NCBI RefSeq assembly: GCF_006715865.1
Contig: NZ_VFOA01000001.1
Coordinates: 1,054,001 to 1,118,000 of the forward strand
Length of the DNA: 64,000 nucleotides
Source: Cellulomonas sp. SLBN-39
Lineage (GTDB): Bacteria > Actinomycetota > Actinomycetes > Actinomycetales > Cellulomonadaceae
Direction: 5' to 3'
The position numbers and the translations under genes were made by a program. The notes under the pieces were generated by a model. It did not search any database. It saw nothing but the letters and a program-made list of their open reading frames with translations, and was not told the DNA's origin. This document shows positions 52,569 through 62,164 of the stretch, in pieces (the first letter of the stretch is position 1; each line of letters starts with the position of its first letter).

Positions 52569-53495
52569 ATGCGTTGGTACATCGGCCGCAGACTCCTGCA
52601 GGTCATCCCGGTCTTCCTCGGAGCGACGCTCCTGCTCTACGCGCTCGTGTTCCTGCGCCCCGGCGACCCCGTGGCCGCGCTGGGCGGCGAGCGCGGCCTC
52701 CCCGAGGCGGTGCAGGAGCAGATCCGCGCCGAGTTCCACCTCGACGAGCCGTTCCTCGTGCAGTACCTGCTCTACCTCAAGGGCATCTTCACCCTCGACT
52801 TCGGGGTGACGTTCAGCGGGCGCGAGGTGGCCGAGGTCATCGCGCAGGCCCTGCCCGTGACGTTCCAGCTCGCGCTGATGGCGCTCGTCATCGAGGCCGT
52901 CTTCGGGATCGGGTTCGGCCTCTGGGCCGGCCTGCGCAAGGGCGGGTTCTTCGACTCGACCGTGCTGGTGCTCAGCCTCCTCGTGATCGCCGTGCCGACG
53001 TTCGTCATCGGCTTCGTCATGCAGATCGTCGTGGGCGTCAACCTCGGGTGGCTGCCCATCACCGCGGGCCGCGACCCCGACGTCGTCAGCCTGCTCATGC
53101 CGGCCATGGTGCTGGCGGCGACGTCGTTCGCGTACGTGCTGCGGCTGACCCGCACGTCCGTGCAGGAGAACCTGTCCGCCGACTTCGTGCGGACCGCCCG
53201 CGCCAAGGGGCTCTCGCGGTCCCAGGTCACGAGCCGCCACGTGCTGCGCAACTCGCTCATCCCCGTCGTGACGTTCCTCGGCGCCGACATCGGCGCACTC
53301 ATGGGCGGTGCGATCGTGACCGAGGGCATCTTCAACATCCGCGGCGTCGGCGGCACGCTCTACGAGGCGATCACCCGCGGCGAGAACGCGACCGTCGTCT
53401 CCCTGACCACCGTGCTCGTGCTCGTGTACATCGCGGCCAACCTGCTGGTCGACCTGCTGTACGCCGCGCTGGACCCGAGGATCCGATATGCCTGA
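52569..53495 (+). CDS. ABC transporter permease, DppB type
   Basis: 308 residues, six membrane helices. Landmarks are RRLLQVIPVFLGATLLLYALVF at the start, the HLDEPFLVQYLLYLKG motif, and the C-terminal LLYAALDPRIRY. The EAA-like loop reads ADFVRTARAKGLSRSQVTSRH. It pairs with the following DppC-type permease to form the channel. The gene overlaps its partner by eight bases. The ATG is not preceded by a strong ribosome site. Confidence 0.94.
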   Translation: MRWYIGRRLLQVIPVFLGATLLLYALVFLRPGDPVAALGGERGLPEAVQEQIRAEFHLDEPFLVQYLLYLKGIFTLDFGVTFSGREVAEVIAQALPVTFQLALMALVIEAVFGIGFGLWAGLRKGGFFDSTVLVLSLLVIAVPTFVIGFVMQIVVGVNLGWLPITAGRDPDVVSLLMPAMVLAATSFAYVLRLTRTSVQENLSADFVRTARAKGLSRSQVTSRHVLRNSLIPVVTFLGADIGALMGGAIVTEGIFNIRGVGGTLYEAITRGENATVVSLTTVLVLVYIAANLLVDLLYAALDPRIRYA

Positions 53496-54447
53496 GACCC
53501 CCCGCCCCCGCACCACCCCGCTGCCCGGGCAGGAGCACTACGCCCGCCCGGCCGAGCGCGACCTCGGCGCGGTCGACGCGCTGACCACGACCGCCGCCCC
53601 GTCGGGGTTCTGGTCCGACGCCTGGCACGACGTGCGCCGCAAGCCCCTCTTCTGGGTCTCCGCCACGCTCATCCTGCTGGTCCTGCTCGTCGCGTCGTTC
53701 CCCACCCTGTTCAGCGCGATCGACCCGCGCACGTGCTCCCTGGCGGACGCCCTGGGGGCGCCGCGCGGGGGCCACCCGTTCGGCTTCGACCGGCAGGGCT
53801 GCGACATCTACTCCCGCACGGTCCACGGCGCGCGCGCGTCCGTGACCGTCGGCGTCCTCACCACCGCGATCGTCGTGGTGGTCGGCACGCTCCTCGGTGC
53901 GGTCGCCGGCTACGTCGGCGGCTGGGCCGACACCCTGCTGTCGCGCCTGACCGACATCTTCTTCGCCATCCCGCTGGTCCTCGCGGCCATCGTCATCATG
54001 AGCCTGTCGACGCAGCGCACGGCGCTGACCGTCGCGATCGTGCTCGCGTCGTTCGGCTGGACGTCGATCGCCCGGATCGCGCGCGGCACCGTCATGTCGG
54101 TGAAGAACAACGAGTTCGTGACCGCCGCCCGCTCGCTGGGCATGGGGCGGACCGCGATCCTCTTCCGGCACGTGCTGCCGAACGCCGCCGCGCCGATCAT
54201 CGTCTACGCGACCGTCGCCCTGGGCACCTTCATCGTCGCGGAGGCCACGCTGAGCTTCCTGGGGATCGGGCTGCCGCCGTCGACCGTCTCGTGGGGCGGC
54301 GACATCTCGCAGGGGCAGGTCGCGATCCGCACCAACCCGGAGATCCTCCTGTTCCCCGCCGGCGCGCTCGCCCTGACAGTGCTCGGCTTCATCATGATGG
54401 GCGACGTCGTGCGCGACGCCCTCGACCCGAAGGCACGCACCCGATGA
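53488..54447 (+). CDS. ABC transporter permease, DppC type
   Basis: 319 residues. The N-terminal 45 residues are a Pro/Thr-rich cytosolic leader, followed by six helices. The motif HPFGFDRQGCDIYSRTVHGAR and the EAA loop NEFVTAARSLGMGRTAILFRH are typical of DppC/OppC. The end VVRDALDPKARTR is characteristic. It overlaps the upstream permease by eight bases and the ATPase start by four (ATGA). Confidence 0.94.
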   Translation: MPETPRPRTTPLPGQEHYARPAERDLGAVDALTTTAAPSGFWSDAWHDVRRKPLFWVSATLILLVLLVASFPTLFSAIDPRTCSLADALGAPRGGHPFGFDRQGCDIYSRTVHGARASVTVGVLTTAIVVVVGTLLGAVAGYVGGWADTLLSRLTDIFFAIPLVLAAIVIMSLSTQRTALTVAIVLASFGWTSIARIARGTVMSVKNNEFVTAARSLGMGRTAILFRHVLPNAAAPIIVYATVALGTFIVAEATLSFLGIGLPPSTVSWGGDISQGQVAIRTNPEILLFPAGALALTVLGFIMMGDVVRDALDPKARTR

Positions 54448-56150
54448 GCGCCACCGCCCCCCGCCACCCCGGTCAGCCCGAGCCGCTGCTCGAGATCCGT
54501 GGGCTCGAGGTGTCGTTCAGCACCGCCGCCGGACCCGTGCACGCCGTCCGCGGCGCGGACCTCACGGTGTACCCGGGCCAGTCGGTCGCGATCGTCGGCG
54601 AGTCCGGCTCCGGAAAGTCGACGACCGCGCACGCGATCATCGACCTGCTGCCCGGCACCGGGAAGGTCACCGGCGGCTCGATCCGGTTCGCCGGGCGCGA
54701 GCTCGTCGGCCTGCCCCGCACCGAGGTCGAGGCGCTGCGCGGTGCGCAGATCGGCCTCGTCCCGCAGGACCCGATGTCCAACCTCAACCCCGTGTGGCGC
54801 GTCGGCACGCAGGTCGAGGAGGCGCTGCGCGCCAACGGGTTCCGCGGCGGCCGCGCCGACCGGCAGCGCCGGGTCGCCGAGCTGCTCACCGAGGCGGGCC
54901 TGCCGGACGCGGAGCGTCGCGCGAAGCAGTACCCGCACGAGTTCTCCGGCGGTATGCGTCAGCGGGCGCTCATCGCGATCGGCCTGGCGTCTCGCCCGCA
55001 GCTGCTCGTCGCCGACGAGCCGACGTCCGCCCTGGACGTCACCGTGCAGCGGCAGATCCTGGACCACCTCGACACGCTCACGCAGGAGCTCGGTACGGCC
55101 GTCCTCTTCATCACCCACGACCTGGGCCTCGCCGCCGAGCGCGCCGAGCACGTCGTGGTGATGTACCGCGGGCAGGTCGTCGAGTCCGGCCCGGCCCGGC
55201 AGATCCTCACCGAGCCGCAGCACCCGTACACGCGTCGGCTCATCGCGTCCGCGCCGTCGCTGGCGTCGCGGCGCATCCAGGTCGCGCACGAGCACGGCCG
55301 GACGGCTGACGAGCTCCTGGCCCGCCACGGGGGCTCGGGGGCGGCCGGCGGCGGCGACATCATCGTGGCGAAGGACCTGACGAAGGTCTTCACGATGCGG
55401 GGCCGGGGCGCCAAGGACCTCACCGCGGTGGACAACGTGAGCTTCACGCTCGGCAAGGGCCGCACGCTGGCCCTCGTCGGGGAGTCCGGGTCGGGCAAGT
55501 CCACCGCGGCGAACATGGTGCTCGGGCTGCTGGAGCCGACGTCGGGCTCCGTCACGTTCGACGGCGTCGACATCGCCCGCACCGGCCGGCGCGACCAGCT
55601 GGCCCTGCGCCGGCGCATCCAGCCGGTGTTCCAGAACCCGTACGGGTCGCTGGACCCGCAGTACTCGATCTTCCGCACCCTGACCGAGCCGCTGCGCGTG
55701 CACCGCGTGGGCACGCCCCGGTCGCGGGAGAAGCGCGTGCGCCAGCTGCTCGACATGGTGGCGCTGCCGCACAGCACGATGCGGCGGTTCCCCAACGAGC
55801 TGTCCGGCGGGCAGCGCCAGCGCGTGGCCATCGCGCGGGCGCTGGCGCTGCAGCCCGAGGTCGTGGTGCTCGACGAGGCCGTCTCCGCCCTCGACGTGCT
55901 CGTGCAGGCGCAGATCCTCGACCTGCTCGCCGACCTGCAGCGCGACCTCGGTCTCGCGTACCTGTTCATCACGCACGACCTCGCGGTGGTGCGGCAGATC
56001 GCCGACGCGGTCGTCGTGATGCGCGACGGCAAGGTCGTCGAGCACGCGTCGACCGACGAGGTGTTCGACCACCCGCGCGAGCAGTACACGCGCGACCTGC
56101 TCTCCGCCATCCCCGGCGCGAGCCTGACGGTCCCGACGCCCGGGGCCTGA
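54444..56150 (+). CDS. Fused double ABC ATPase (DppD-DppF type)
   Basis: 568 residues containing two full nucleotide-binding domains. Each has a Walker A GESGSGKST, a signature (FSGGMRQRA and LSGGQRQRV), a Walker B LLVADEPTSALD and VVVLDEAVSALD, and a His switch ITHDLGLA/ITHDLAVV. The second Walker B ends in DEAVSALD rather than DEPTSALD. The two halves correspond to DppD and DppF and energise the importer as an intramolecular pair. The linker (about 275-300) is Gly/Ala-rich. Confidence 0.95.
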   Translation: MSATAPRHPGQPEPLLEIRGLEVSFSTAAGPVHAVRGADLTVYPGQSVAIVGESGSGKSTTAHAIIDLLPGTGKVTGGSIRFAGRELVGLPRTEVEALRGAQIGLVPQDPMSNLNPVWRVGTQVEEALRANGFRGGRADRQRRVAELLTEAGLPDAERRAKQYPHEFSGGMRQRALIAIGLASRPQLLVADEPTSALDVTVQRQILDHLDTLTQELGTAVLFITHDLGLAAERAEHVVVMYRGQVVESGPARQILTEPQHPYTRRLIASAPSLASRRIQVAHEHGRTADELLARHGGSGAAGGGDIIVAKDLTKVFTMRGRGAKDLTAVDNVSFTLGKGRTLALVGESGSGKSTAANMVLGLLEPTSGSVTFDGVDIARTGRRDQLALRRRIQPVFQNPYGSLDPQYSIFRTLTEPLRVHRVGTPRSREKRVRQLLDMVALPHSTMRRFPNELSGGQRQRVAIARALALQPEVVVLDEAVSALDVLVQAQILDLLADLQRDLGLAYLFITHDLAVVRQIADAVVVMRDGKVVEHASTDEVFDHPREQYTRDLLSAIPGASLTVPTPGA

Positions 56151-56162
56151 CCGCCCGACGTC

Positions 56163-56200
56163 GGACGCCCGGCCCCTCCACCCGGAGGGGCCGGGCGTCC
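56163..56200 (+). terminator. Terminator of the DppABC-type operon
   Basis: A perfect 17-bp stem (GGACGCCCGGCCCCTCC with its complement) and four-base loop 12 bases after the ATPase stop. Confidence 0.8.
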
Positions 56201-56252
56201 GTCGTCCGGTGCACGAGAGCCCGGCACCGGGAGGGCGCCGGGCGCAGTGCCG

Positions 56253-56915
56253 TCAGAACAGCCGGTCCCCGAGGTCGCCGAGCAGGGCGACCACGGAGCG
56301 CGCCTCGTCGCGGGGGTCGACGGCCTCGCCGGCTGCCACCGCCAGCGCCCCGCGGTGCAGCAGCGCCGCAGCCAGGGTGGCGACCGCCGCCGCGGTGGCC
56401 GGTCGTCGCTCGGCCGGCACCCCGAGCGACGCGAGCTTGAGCTCGATGAGCCCCCGGACCTCGGCCTCGAGGGGCGCCAGGCGCTGAGCCTGCCCCAGCA
56501 GGAGCTCCGGGGAGGCGGCGACGGCCCGCAGGCGGGCGGACCGGACCTCGGGCTCGCCGTCGACGTCGGGGAGGCCGACGACCCCCAGGACACCGGTGAG
56601 CAGGCGGGCCTGCGGGTCGGCCAGCCACTCCCGAGCCGCCTGCTCGTCGACCGAGGGGACGGCCGAGCCGAGGATCGCGTCCTCCTTGGTGGCGAAGTGG
56701 TGGAAGAACGTCCGCTCGCTCACGCCCGCCGCAGCGCAGATGCGCGCGACGGTCACCGCCGGGAGGCCGTGCTCCTCGACCAGGAGCACCGCGGCCCGCT
56801 CGACCCGGGCCGCTGTGGCCGCGCCGCGGGCGTTGCGCCGCGGGGGTCGCGCGCGCCGGGTGCCACCCGGGGGGGTCGTCGGCACGTCGTCGGTCTGCGT
56901 CGGTCCGTGCGTCAC
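56253..56915 (-). CDS. TetR-family regulator
   Basis: 220 residues from the GTG at 56915, preceded by GAGGGG; a start 18 codons upstream would overlap the permease gene and lack support. The helix-turn-helix TVARICAAAGVSERTFFHHF with KEDAIL is clear (about 53-85), followed by a helical ligand-binding domain. The first 35 residues are a Pro/Arg-rich leader. It is the third gene of its own operon, after the ABC ATPase and permease, and is the natural candidate to bind the palindrome at 58921-58945 and repress the operon. Confidence 0.92.
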   Translation of the reverse strand: MTHGPTQTDDVPTTPPGGTRRARPPRRNARGAATAARVERAAVLLVEEHGLPAVTVARICAAAGVSERTFFHHFATKEDAILGSAVPSVDEQAAREWLADPQARLLTGVLGVVGLPDVDGEPEVRSARLRAVAASPELLLGQAQRLAPLEAEVRGLIELKLASLGVPAERRPATAAAVATLAAALLHRGALAVAAGEAVDPRDEARSVVALLGDLGDRLF

Positions 56916-56925
56916 TCGCCGCCCC

Positions 56926-58209
56926 TCATTCGTAGCGCAGCGCGGTGATGGGGTCCTGCCGCGCAGCACGTCTGGCGGGGAGCGTACCGGCGAGCAGCGC
57001 GATCACGACGATGAGCGCGAGGACGCCGAGGATGCCGCCGGGCTCGAACCGCAGCAGCGTCAGGCCGGCCAGGTCGGCCAGCGGACCCGCGGCGAGGGCG
57101 CCGCTGACGGCGCTCCCGACGAGCACGGCGAGGCCCACGCCCAGCGCCGCGCCGAGCAGCCCGATGAGCCCGGCCTCCAGCGTGAAGAGCGCGAAGATGC
57201 GTCGTGGCGCCATGCCGAGCGCCTTCATCAGGCCGATCTCGCGCGTGCGCTCCTGCACGCTCATGAGCAGCGTGTTGACGATCCCGAAGCCCGCCGCGAG
57301 AAGCGCGACCATCGCGAACGCGTCCAGGACCCCGGTGATGCCGGCGATCACGGTGGTGATGAGCCCCAGCTGGTCCTCGACGGTCTGACCCTGCAGGCCG
57401 AGGTCCGCCACGCGCTGCTTGACGACGTCGACGTCCTGCGCCGTGCCGTCGAGACGGGCCGTGGCCGCCACGTACCGGCCGGGCGAGCCGACGCCCGCGT
57501 CCTGCAGGGCCGCGAGCTCGTCGAGCAGGTCGGCGCCGACCGCTGCGCCGGAGCTGAGCAGCCCGGGGCGCGAGACCCCGACGACGACGGCGTCGACCGC
57601 GTGCTGCACGCCCGTGAGGTCGGTGAGCGTGAGGGTGACGGTCTCGCCGAGGGCCGACGTCGCGTCGCCGAGCCCGAGGGGGGTGACGTAGTCCGCGGGC
57701 AGGACGATGCCGTCGGTGACTCCCGCGTCCGCCAGCTGCCTGCCGGCCTCGAGGTCGGCGCGGGCCACGGCCCCGGTCGGGGAGAGCGTCAGCACGTACC
57801 GCTCGGAGGTGGGGGTGCTGACGTGGTCGAGGGCGACGCCGCGCACGGGCCGGACGTCGCGCAGCCCGTCCACCTCCTCGAGCTGGGCGATGCTCGCGTC
57901 GGTGAGCAGGTCGGCGCTGCCCGCCCCCGGGAGGCCGGACGAGCCGGACGCCGTGGCCGTGGACCGCGTGGGGTCGTGCAGGGCGGGCCCGTCGCCCGCC
58001 TCGGCGGCGGCCGCGGTGACGACGAGGACGTCCTCGGCACCGAGCGTCTCCACCTGGCGGGTCACGTAGTCCGTGACGCCCGCGCCGACGGCGGTCGTCA
58101 GGGACAGCGTGAAGGCCCCGACGACGAGGGCGAGGACCGTGAGCGTCGTCCGCAGGCGCGCACGGCGCACGTTCCGCCACGCCGTGCGGGCGAGGTCGGC
58201 GGCCCTCAT
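56926..58209 (-). CDS. FtsX/MacB-type ABC transporter permease
   Basis: 427 residues. One N-terminal helix after TAWRNVRRARLRTTLTVLALVVGAF, a large extracytoplasmic domain (about 50-290), and three C-terminal helices with GIVNTLLMSVQERTREIGLMKALGM and the ending LPARRAARQDPITALRYE, as in MacB-type permeases. Such systems act as mechanotransmission pumps for peptides, lipoproteins or toxic compounds. ATG overlaps the ATPase stop by four bases. Confidence 0.93.
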   Translation of the reverse strand: MRAADLARTAWRNVRRARLRTTLTVLALVVGAFTLSLTTAVGAGVTDYVTRQVETLGAEDVLVVTAAAAEAGDGPALHDPTRSTATASGSSGLPGAGSADLLTDASIAQLEEVDGLRDVRPVRGVALDHVSTPTSERYVLTLSPTGAVARADLEAGRQLADAGVTDGIVLPADYVTPLGLGDATSALGETVTLTLTDLTGVQHAVDAVVVGVSRPGLLSSGAAVGADLLDELAALQDAGVGSPGRYVAATARLDGTAQDVDVVKQRVADLGLQGQTVEDQLGLITTVIAGITGVLDAFAMVALLAAGFGIVNTLLMSVQERTREIGLMKALGMAPRRIFALFTLEAGLIGLLGAALGVGLAVLVGSAVSGALAAGPLADLAGLTLLRFEPGGILGVLALIVVIALLAGTLPARRAARQDPITALRYE

Positions 58210-58904
58210 GCGGCCACCGCCGTCACCAGACGACCGTCCTGCACGTGCAGCCGCCGGTCGCACCGGGCGGCGAGCTCCTCGTCGTGGGTGACGAGGACGA
58301 CCGTGATCCCGTCCCGGTGGAGCTCGAAGAGCTCGTCCGCGACCTGCGCACCCGTGGCCGAGTCGAGGTTCCCGGTGGGCTCGTCCGCGAAGACCACGGA
58401 GGGCTGCCCGACGAGCGCACGGCTGAGCACGACGCGCTGCTTCTGCCCGCCGGACAGGTCGGTGGCCCGGTTGGCCGCCTTGTCCGCGAGGCCGAACCGT
58501 TCGAGCAGCTCCATCCCCCGCCGGCGACGCCGGGCCGCCGGGACCCCGGCGATCGTCAGGGGCAGCACGACGTTGTCGAGCACGGACTCCGCGGGGTTGA
58601 GGAAGAACTGCTGGAACACGAAGCCGAAGCGCTCGTTGCGCAGGCGCTGCACGTCCGTGGCGCGCAGGGCCCGGGTCGGCGCGCCGTCGACGAGCAGCTC
58701 TCCCTCGTCCGGGCTGTCGAGCAGGGCGAGCAGGTGCATGAGCGTGGACTTGCCGGAGCCGGACTTGCCGACCACGGCGACGGACTCCCCGGCGTCGACG
58801 CGCATGGACACGTCGTCGAGGGCGTGGAACCGGCCGGGGCCCGAGCCGTACCACCGGTGGACGTGCCGGGCTTCGAGGACGGGTGGCGATGCTGGAGCAG
58901 ACAT
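58206..58904 (-). CDS. MacB/LolD-type ABC ATPase
   Basis: 232 residues. Walker A GKSGSGKST, FGFVFQQFFLNP Q-loop, signature LSGGQKQRV, Walker B VVFADEPTGNLD and H-loop VLVTHDEELA match MacB/LolD ATPases. The ATG at 58904 is chosen for the family start; an ATG at 58922 is possible but falls in the palindrome. It energises the permease made from the overlapping gene. Confidence 0.93.
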   Translation of the reverse strand: MSAPASPPVLEARHVHRWYGSGPGRFHALDDVSMRVDAGESVAVVGKSGSGKSTLMHLLALLDSPDEGELLVDGAPTRALRATDVQRLRNERFGFVFQQFFLNPAESVLDNVVLPLTIAGVPAARRRRRGMELLERFGLADKAANRATDLSGGQKQRVVLSRALVGQPSVVFADEPTGNLDSATGAQVADELFELHRDGITVVLVTHDEELAARCDRRLHVQDGRLVTAVAA

Positions 58905-58920
58905 GGCAGCCAGTGTCCTC

Positions 58921-58945
58921 ATTAATTGCAGCAACTGCAATGAAT
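58921..58945. promoter_or_regulatory. TetR operator candidate
   Basis: An inverted repeat with 11-base arms (ATTAATTGCAG and CTGCAATGAAT, one mismatch) around CAA, very AT-rich for this genome. It lies 17 bases upstream of the ATPase start at the head of the ATPase-permease-TetR operon, so it probably binds that TetR protein. Confidence 0.65.
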
Positions 58946-58972
58946 GAGGAGGGTGAGAAACGGGGGTTGCCC

Positions 58973-59002
58973 TGACACCACAATGGTGTCAGAGTGGTGT
59001 CA
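58973..59002. promoter_or_regulatory. Operator of the ribbon-helix-helix operon
   Basis: A perfect palindrome TGACACCA-CAA-TGGTGTCA (58973-58991) followed by a third half-site TGGTGTCA at 58995-59002 that reaches the A of the ATG. It overlaps the presumed -10 (CAGAGT, 58990-58995), so a bound repressor would block a leaderless start. Autoregulation by the encoded RHH protein is inferred. Confidence 0.6.
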
Positions 59003-59529
59003 TGGACCTCACGCGCTACGTCGACGACCTGCAGCACCGCCTGGCCACCGCGGCCGACGCCGGCGGCGACGACGCCCGTGAGCTCGCGCTGCGCCTGACG
59101 GCACCGCTCGACGCCGCCGTGCGCCTCGTCCTGCTCGACGCGCTCTCGGCCGCGGCCGGAGAGATCTCCGCCGAGCTCGCCCCCGGGTCGGTCGACGTGC
59201 GGCTGCGCGCCGGCGAGCCCGAGTTCGTCGTCGCGCCCGGGCCCCGCCCCGTCGCCGGCACACCGTCGCCGGGCCCCGTGCCGAGCCCGACGCCTCCGGC
59301 GGTCGCCCCCGCCCTCGACGCCGACGGCGCCACGACCCGCACCACGCTCCGCCTGCCCGACCACCTCAAGACCCAGGTCGAGACCGCCGCCGCCCACGAG
59401 GGCGTCTCGGTCAACACGTGGCTCGTGCGCGCCGTCGCGGCGGCGCTCGAGCAGTCGTCCGGCCCCGCGGCGACCCGGCCCGGCGCACCGCAGCGCAGCA
59501 CGAACCACGTCACCGGCTGGGTGCGCTGA
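59002..59529 (+). CDS. Ribbon-helix-helix (HicB/Arc-like) DNA-binding protein
   Basis: 175 residues. The C-terminal 45 residues (TRTTLRLPDHLKTQVETAAA and HEGVSVNTWLVRAVAAALEQ) form a ribbon-helix-helix domain, the fold of small autoregulated repressors. An N-terminal helical domain of about 75 residues and a Pro-rich linker precede it. It starts at the ATG that overlaps an operator half-site and has no ribosome site. It heads the operon with a DUF4097 protein and an ABC exporter, and probably controls them. Confidence 0.85.
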   Translation: MDLTRYVDDLQHRLATAADAGGDDARELALRLTAPLDAAVRLVLLDALSAAAGEISAELAPGSVDVRLRAGEPEFVVAPGPRPVAGTPSPGPVPSPTPPAVAPALDADGATTRTTLRLPDHLKTQVETAAAHEGVSVNTWLVRAVAAALEQSSGPAATRPGAPQRSTNHVTGWVR

Positions 59530-59603
59530 CCGCGCGCACCGCAGCACACCGCCGCCGCACCGGCGGACCCCACCGCACGTCCCGCCCACGCCCTGGAGCC
59601 GTC

Positions 59604-60446
59604 ATGCCCACGTTCCCCGCCCCCGCCCCCCTGCCCGTCGTCGTCGACGTGCCCTTCGGCAACCTGCACGTGGTCGCCGGCGAGCGCGACGACGTCGTCG
59701 TCACCGTCCTGCCTGCCGACCCGAGGAAGGCCGGCTCGGTGCGCGCCGCGCAGGAGACGCGCGTCGAGCACGACGGTCGCACGGTCAGCATCGTCTACCC
59801 CTCGCCGTGGAAGCAGTACGTGCTGCCGTTCGCCGCAGGTGGCGCGGTCGTGACCGTCGAGGTCCCCACCGGGTCCGACCTGCGCGGCAAGGCCGGCTCG
59901 CTGCACGCCGAGGGACGGTTCGGGTCCGTCGGGCTCACCCTCAACGGCGGCGACGCCCGCGTCGAGGAGGCCGCCGACGTCACGCTCAAGGTCACGGCCG
60001 GCTCGGTCGTGCTGGGCCGCGTCACCGGCGCGCTGGACGTGCGGGCGAGCGCGGGGTCGGTGCGGGTCGCCGAGGTGGCGGGCGAGGGCACGATCCGCGC
60101 CGCCAACGGCACCGTCACCGTCGGCACCGTCACCGGCGCGCTGACGGTGGCCGGGGCGCACGCCGACGTCTCCGTCGACCGGCTCGAGGGCACCCTCGTC
60201 GCGAAGGCCGCGCACGCCGGGATCGGCGTCGGCGCGGTCGCGTCCGGCAGCGCCACGCTCACCACGTCGTACGGGTCCATCGACGTCGGCGTCCCCGAGG
60301 GCACCGCCGCGTGGCTCGACGCGTCGTCCGAGCACGGCACCGTGCGCAACCAGCTCCTGCCCACCGAGGGGCCCGTCGAGGACGAGGCCACGGCCGAGAT
60401 CCGTGCCAGCACCGGCTACGGCAACGTCGTGGTCCGCCGCCCCTGA
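59604..60446 (+). CDS. DUF4097 beta-strand repeat protein
   Basis: 280 residues made of repeated short strands with the alternating pattern typical of DUF4097 ([49 protein letters not shown]). This predicts a right-handed beta-solenoid. No signal peptide or membrane helix is visible, so it seems cytosolic. Function is unknown; in other bacteria DUF4097 proteins accompany membrane and sigma-regulator genes. It is the second gene of the RHH operon. Confidence 0.85.
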   Translation: MPTFPAPAPLPVVVDVPFGNLHVVAGERDDVVVTVLPADPRKAGSVRAAQETRVEHDGRTVSIVYPSPWKQYVLPFAAGGAVVTVEVPTGSDLRGKAGSLHAEGRFGSVGLTLNGGDARVEEAADVTLKVTAGSVVLGRVTGALDVRASAGSVRVAEVAGEGTIRAANGTVTVGTVTGALTVAGAHADVSVDRLEGTLVAKAAHAGIGVGAVASGSATLTTSYGSIDVGVPEGTAAWLDASSEHGTVRNQLLPTEGPVEDEATAEIRASTGYGNVVVRRP

Positions 60447-60537
60447 CCTGCACGGCCCCCGCCCGGGGGCGTCCCGCACCGGCACCGTCGCGCCCGCCCG
60501 GCGCCGCCCGAGCACCACCACCGAGAGGAGCTCCGCC

Positions 60538-61328
<791 letters not shown>

Positions 61329-61329
<1 letters not shown>

Positions 61330-62153
61330 TGACCACGCTGACGACCGCCCCGACCGCCGGCGCCCGGCCGCTGGCCGACACCCTGACGATGCTGCGGCGC
61401 AACCTGCTGCGCGCGGTGCGCTACCCCGGGCTGACCGGGTTCACCGTCGGGGTGCCGATCGCCCTGCTGCTGCTGTTCGTCTTCGTGTTCGGCGGCGCGT
61501 TCGGCGCCGGCGTCGCACCGGGCGTCACCCCCGGCGCGGACGGGCGGGCCGCGTACCTCGACTACATCACCCCCGCGATCCTGCTGTTCGCGGTCGTCGG
61601 GGCCGCGCAGAGCGTGGCCATCACCGCCGCCATGGACGCCACCAGCGGGATCATGGCGCGCTTCAAGACCATGGCGATCTCGCCGGGCTCCGTGCTCGGC
61701 GGACCCGTGCTCGGCACCGCCGTGCAGGGGCTCGTCGCCTCGGTGCTGGTGCTCGGCGTGGCGGTCGCGCTCGGGTTCCGGCCCACGCCCACGCCGCTCG
61801 GCTGGGTCGGGCTGGTCGCCCTGACGCTCGTGCTCACCGCCGCGCTGAGCTGGCTCTGCGTCGCGCTGGGCCTGGCCGCCCCGTCGGTCGAGACCGCGTC
61901 GAACACGCCCATGCTGCTGACGGCGCTGCCGTTCCTCGGCAGCGGCTTCGTGCCGGTCGAGACCATGCCGACGGGCGTGCGGTGGTTCGCCGAGCACCAG
62001 CCGTTCACGCCGATCATCGAGACCGTCCGGGCGCTGCTCGCCGGCACGACGCCGGGCGCGTCGACCGCCGTGCAGGCCGTGGTGTGGACCGTCGTCATCG
62101 GGGTGCTCGGCCACGCCTGGTCGCGCGCGCTGTACCGCCGCGAGCGCCGCTGA
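61329..62153 (+). CDS. ABC-2 exporter permease, DrrB type
   Basis: 274 residues with six membrane helices of the ABC-2 type. LRRNLLRAVRYPGLTGFTVGVPIALLLLFVFVFGGAF begins it and the motif LTALPFLGSGFVPVETMP with FAEHQPFTPIIETVRALL matches daunorubicin-resistance (DrrB) permeases. Start codon overlaps the ATPase stop by one base (TGATG), so the two are coupled. The substrate is unknown. Confidence 0.93.
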
Positions 62154-62164
62154 CGCAGCGCCCG

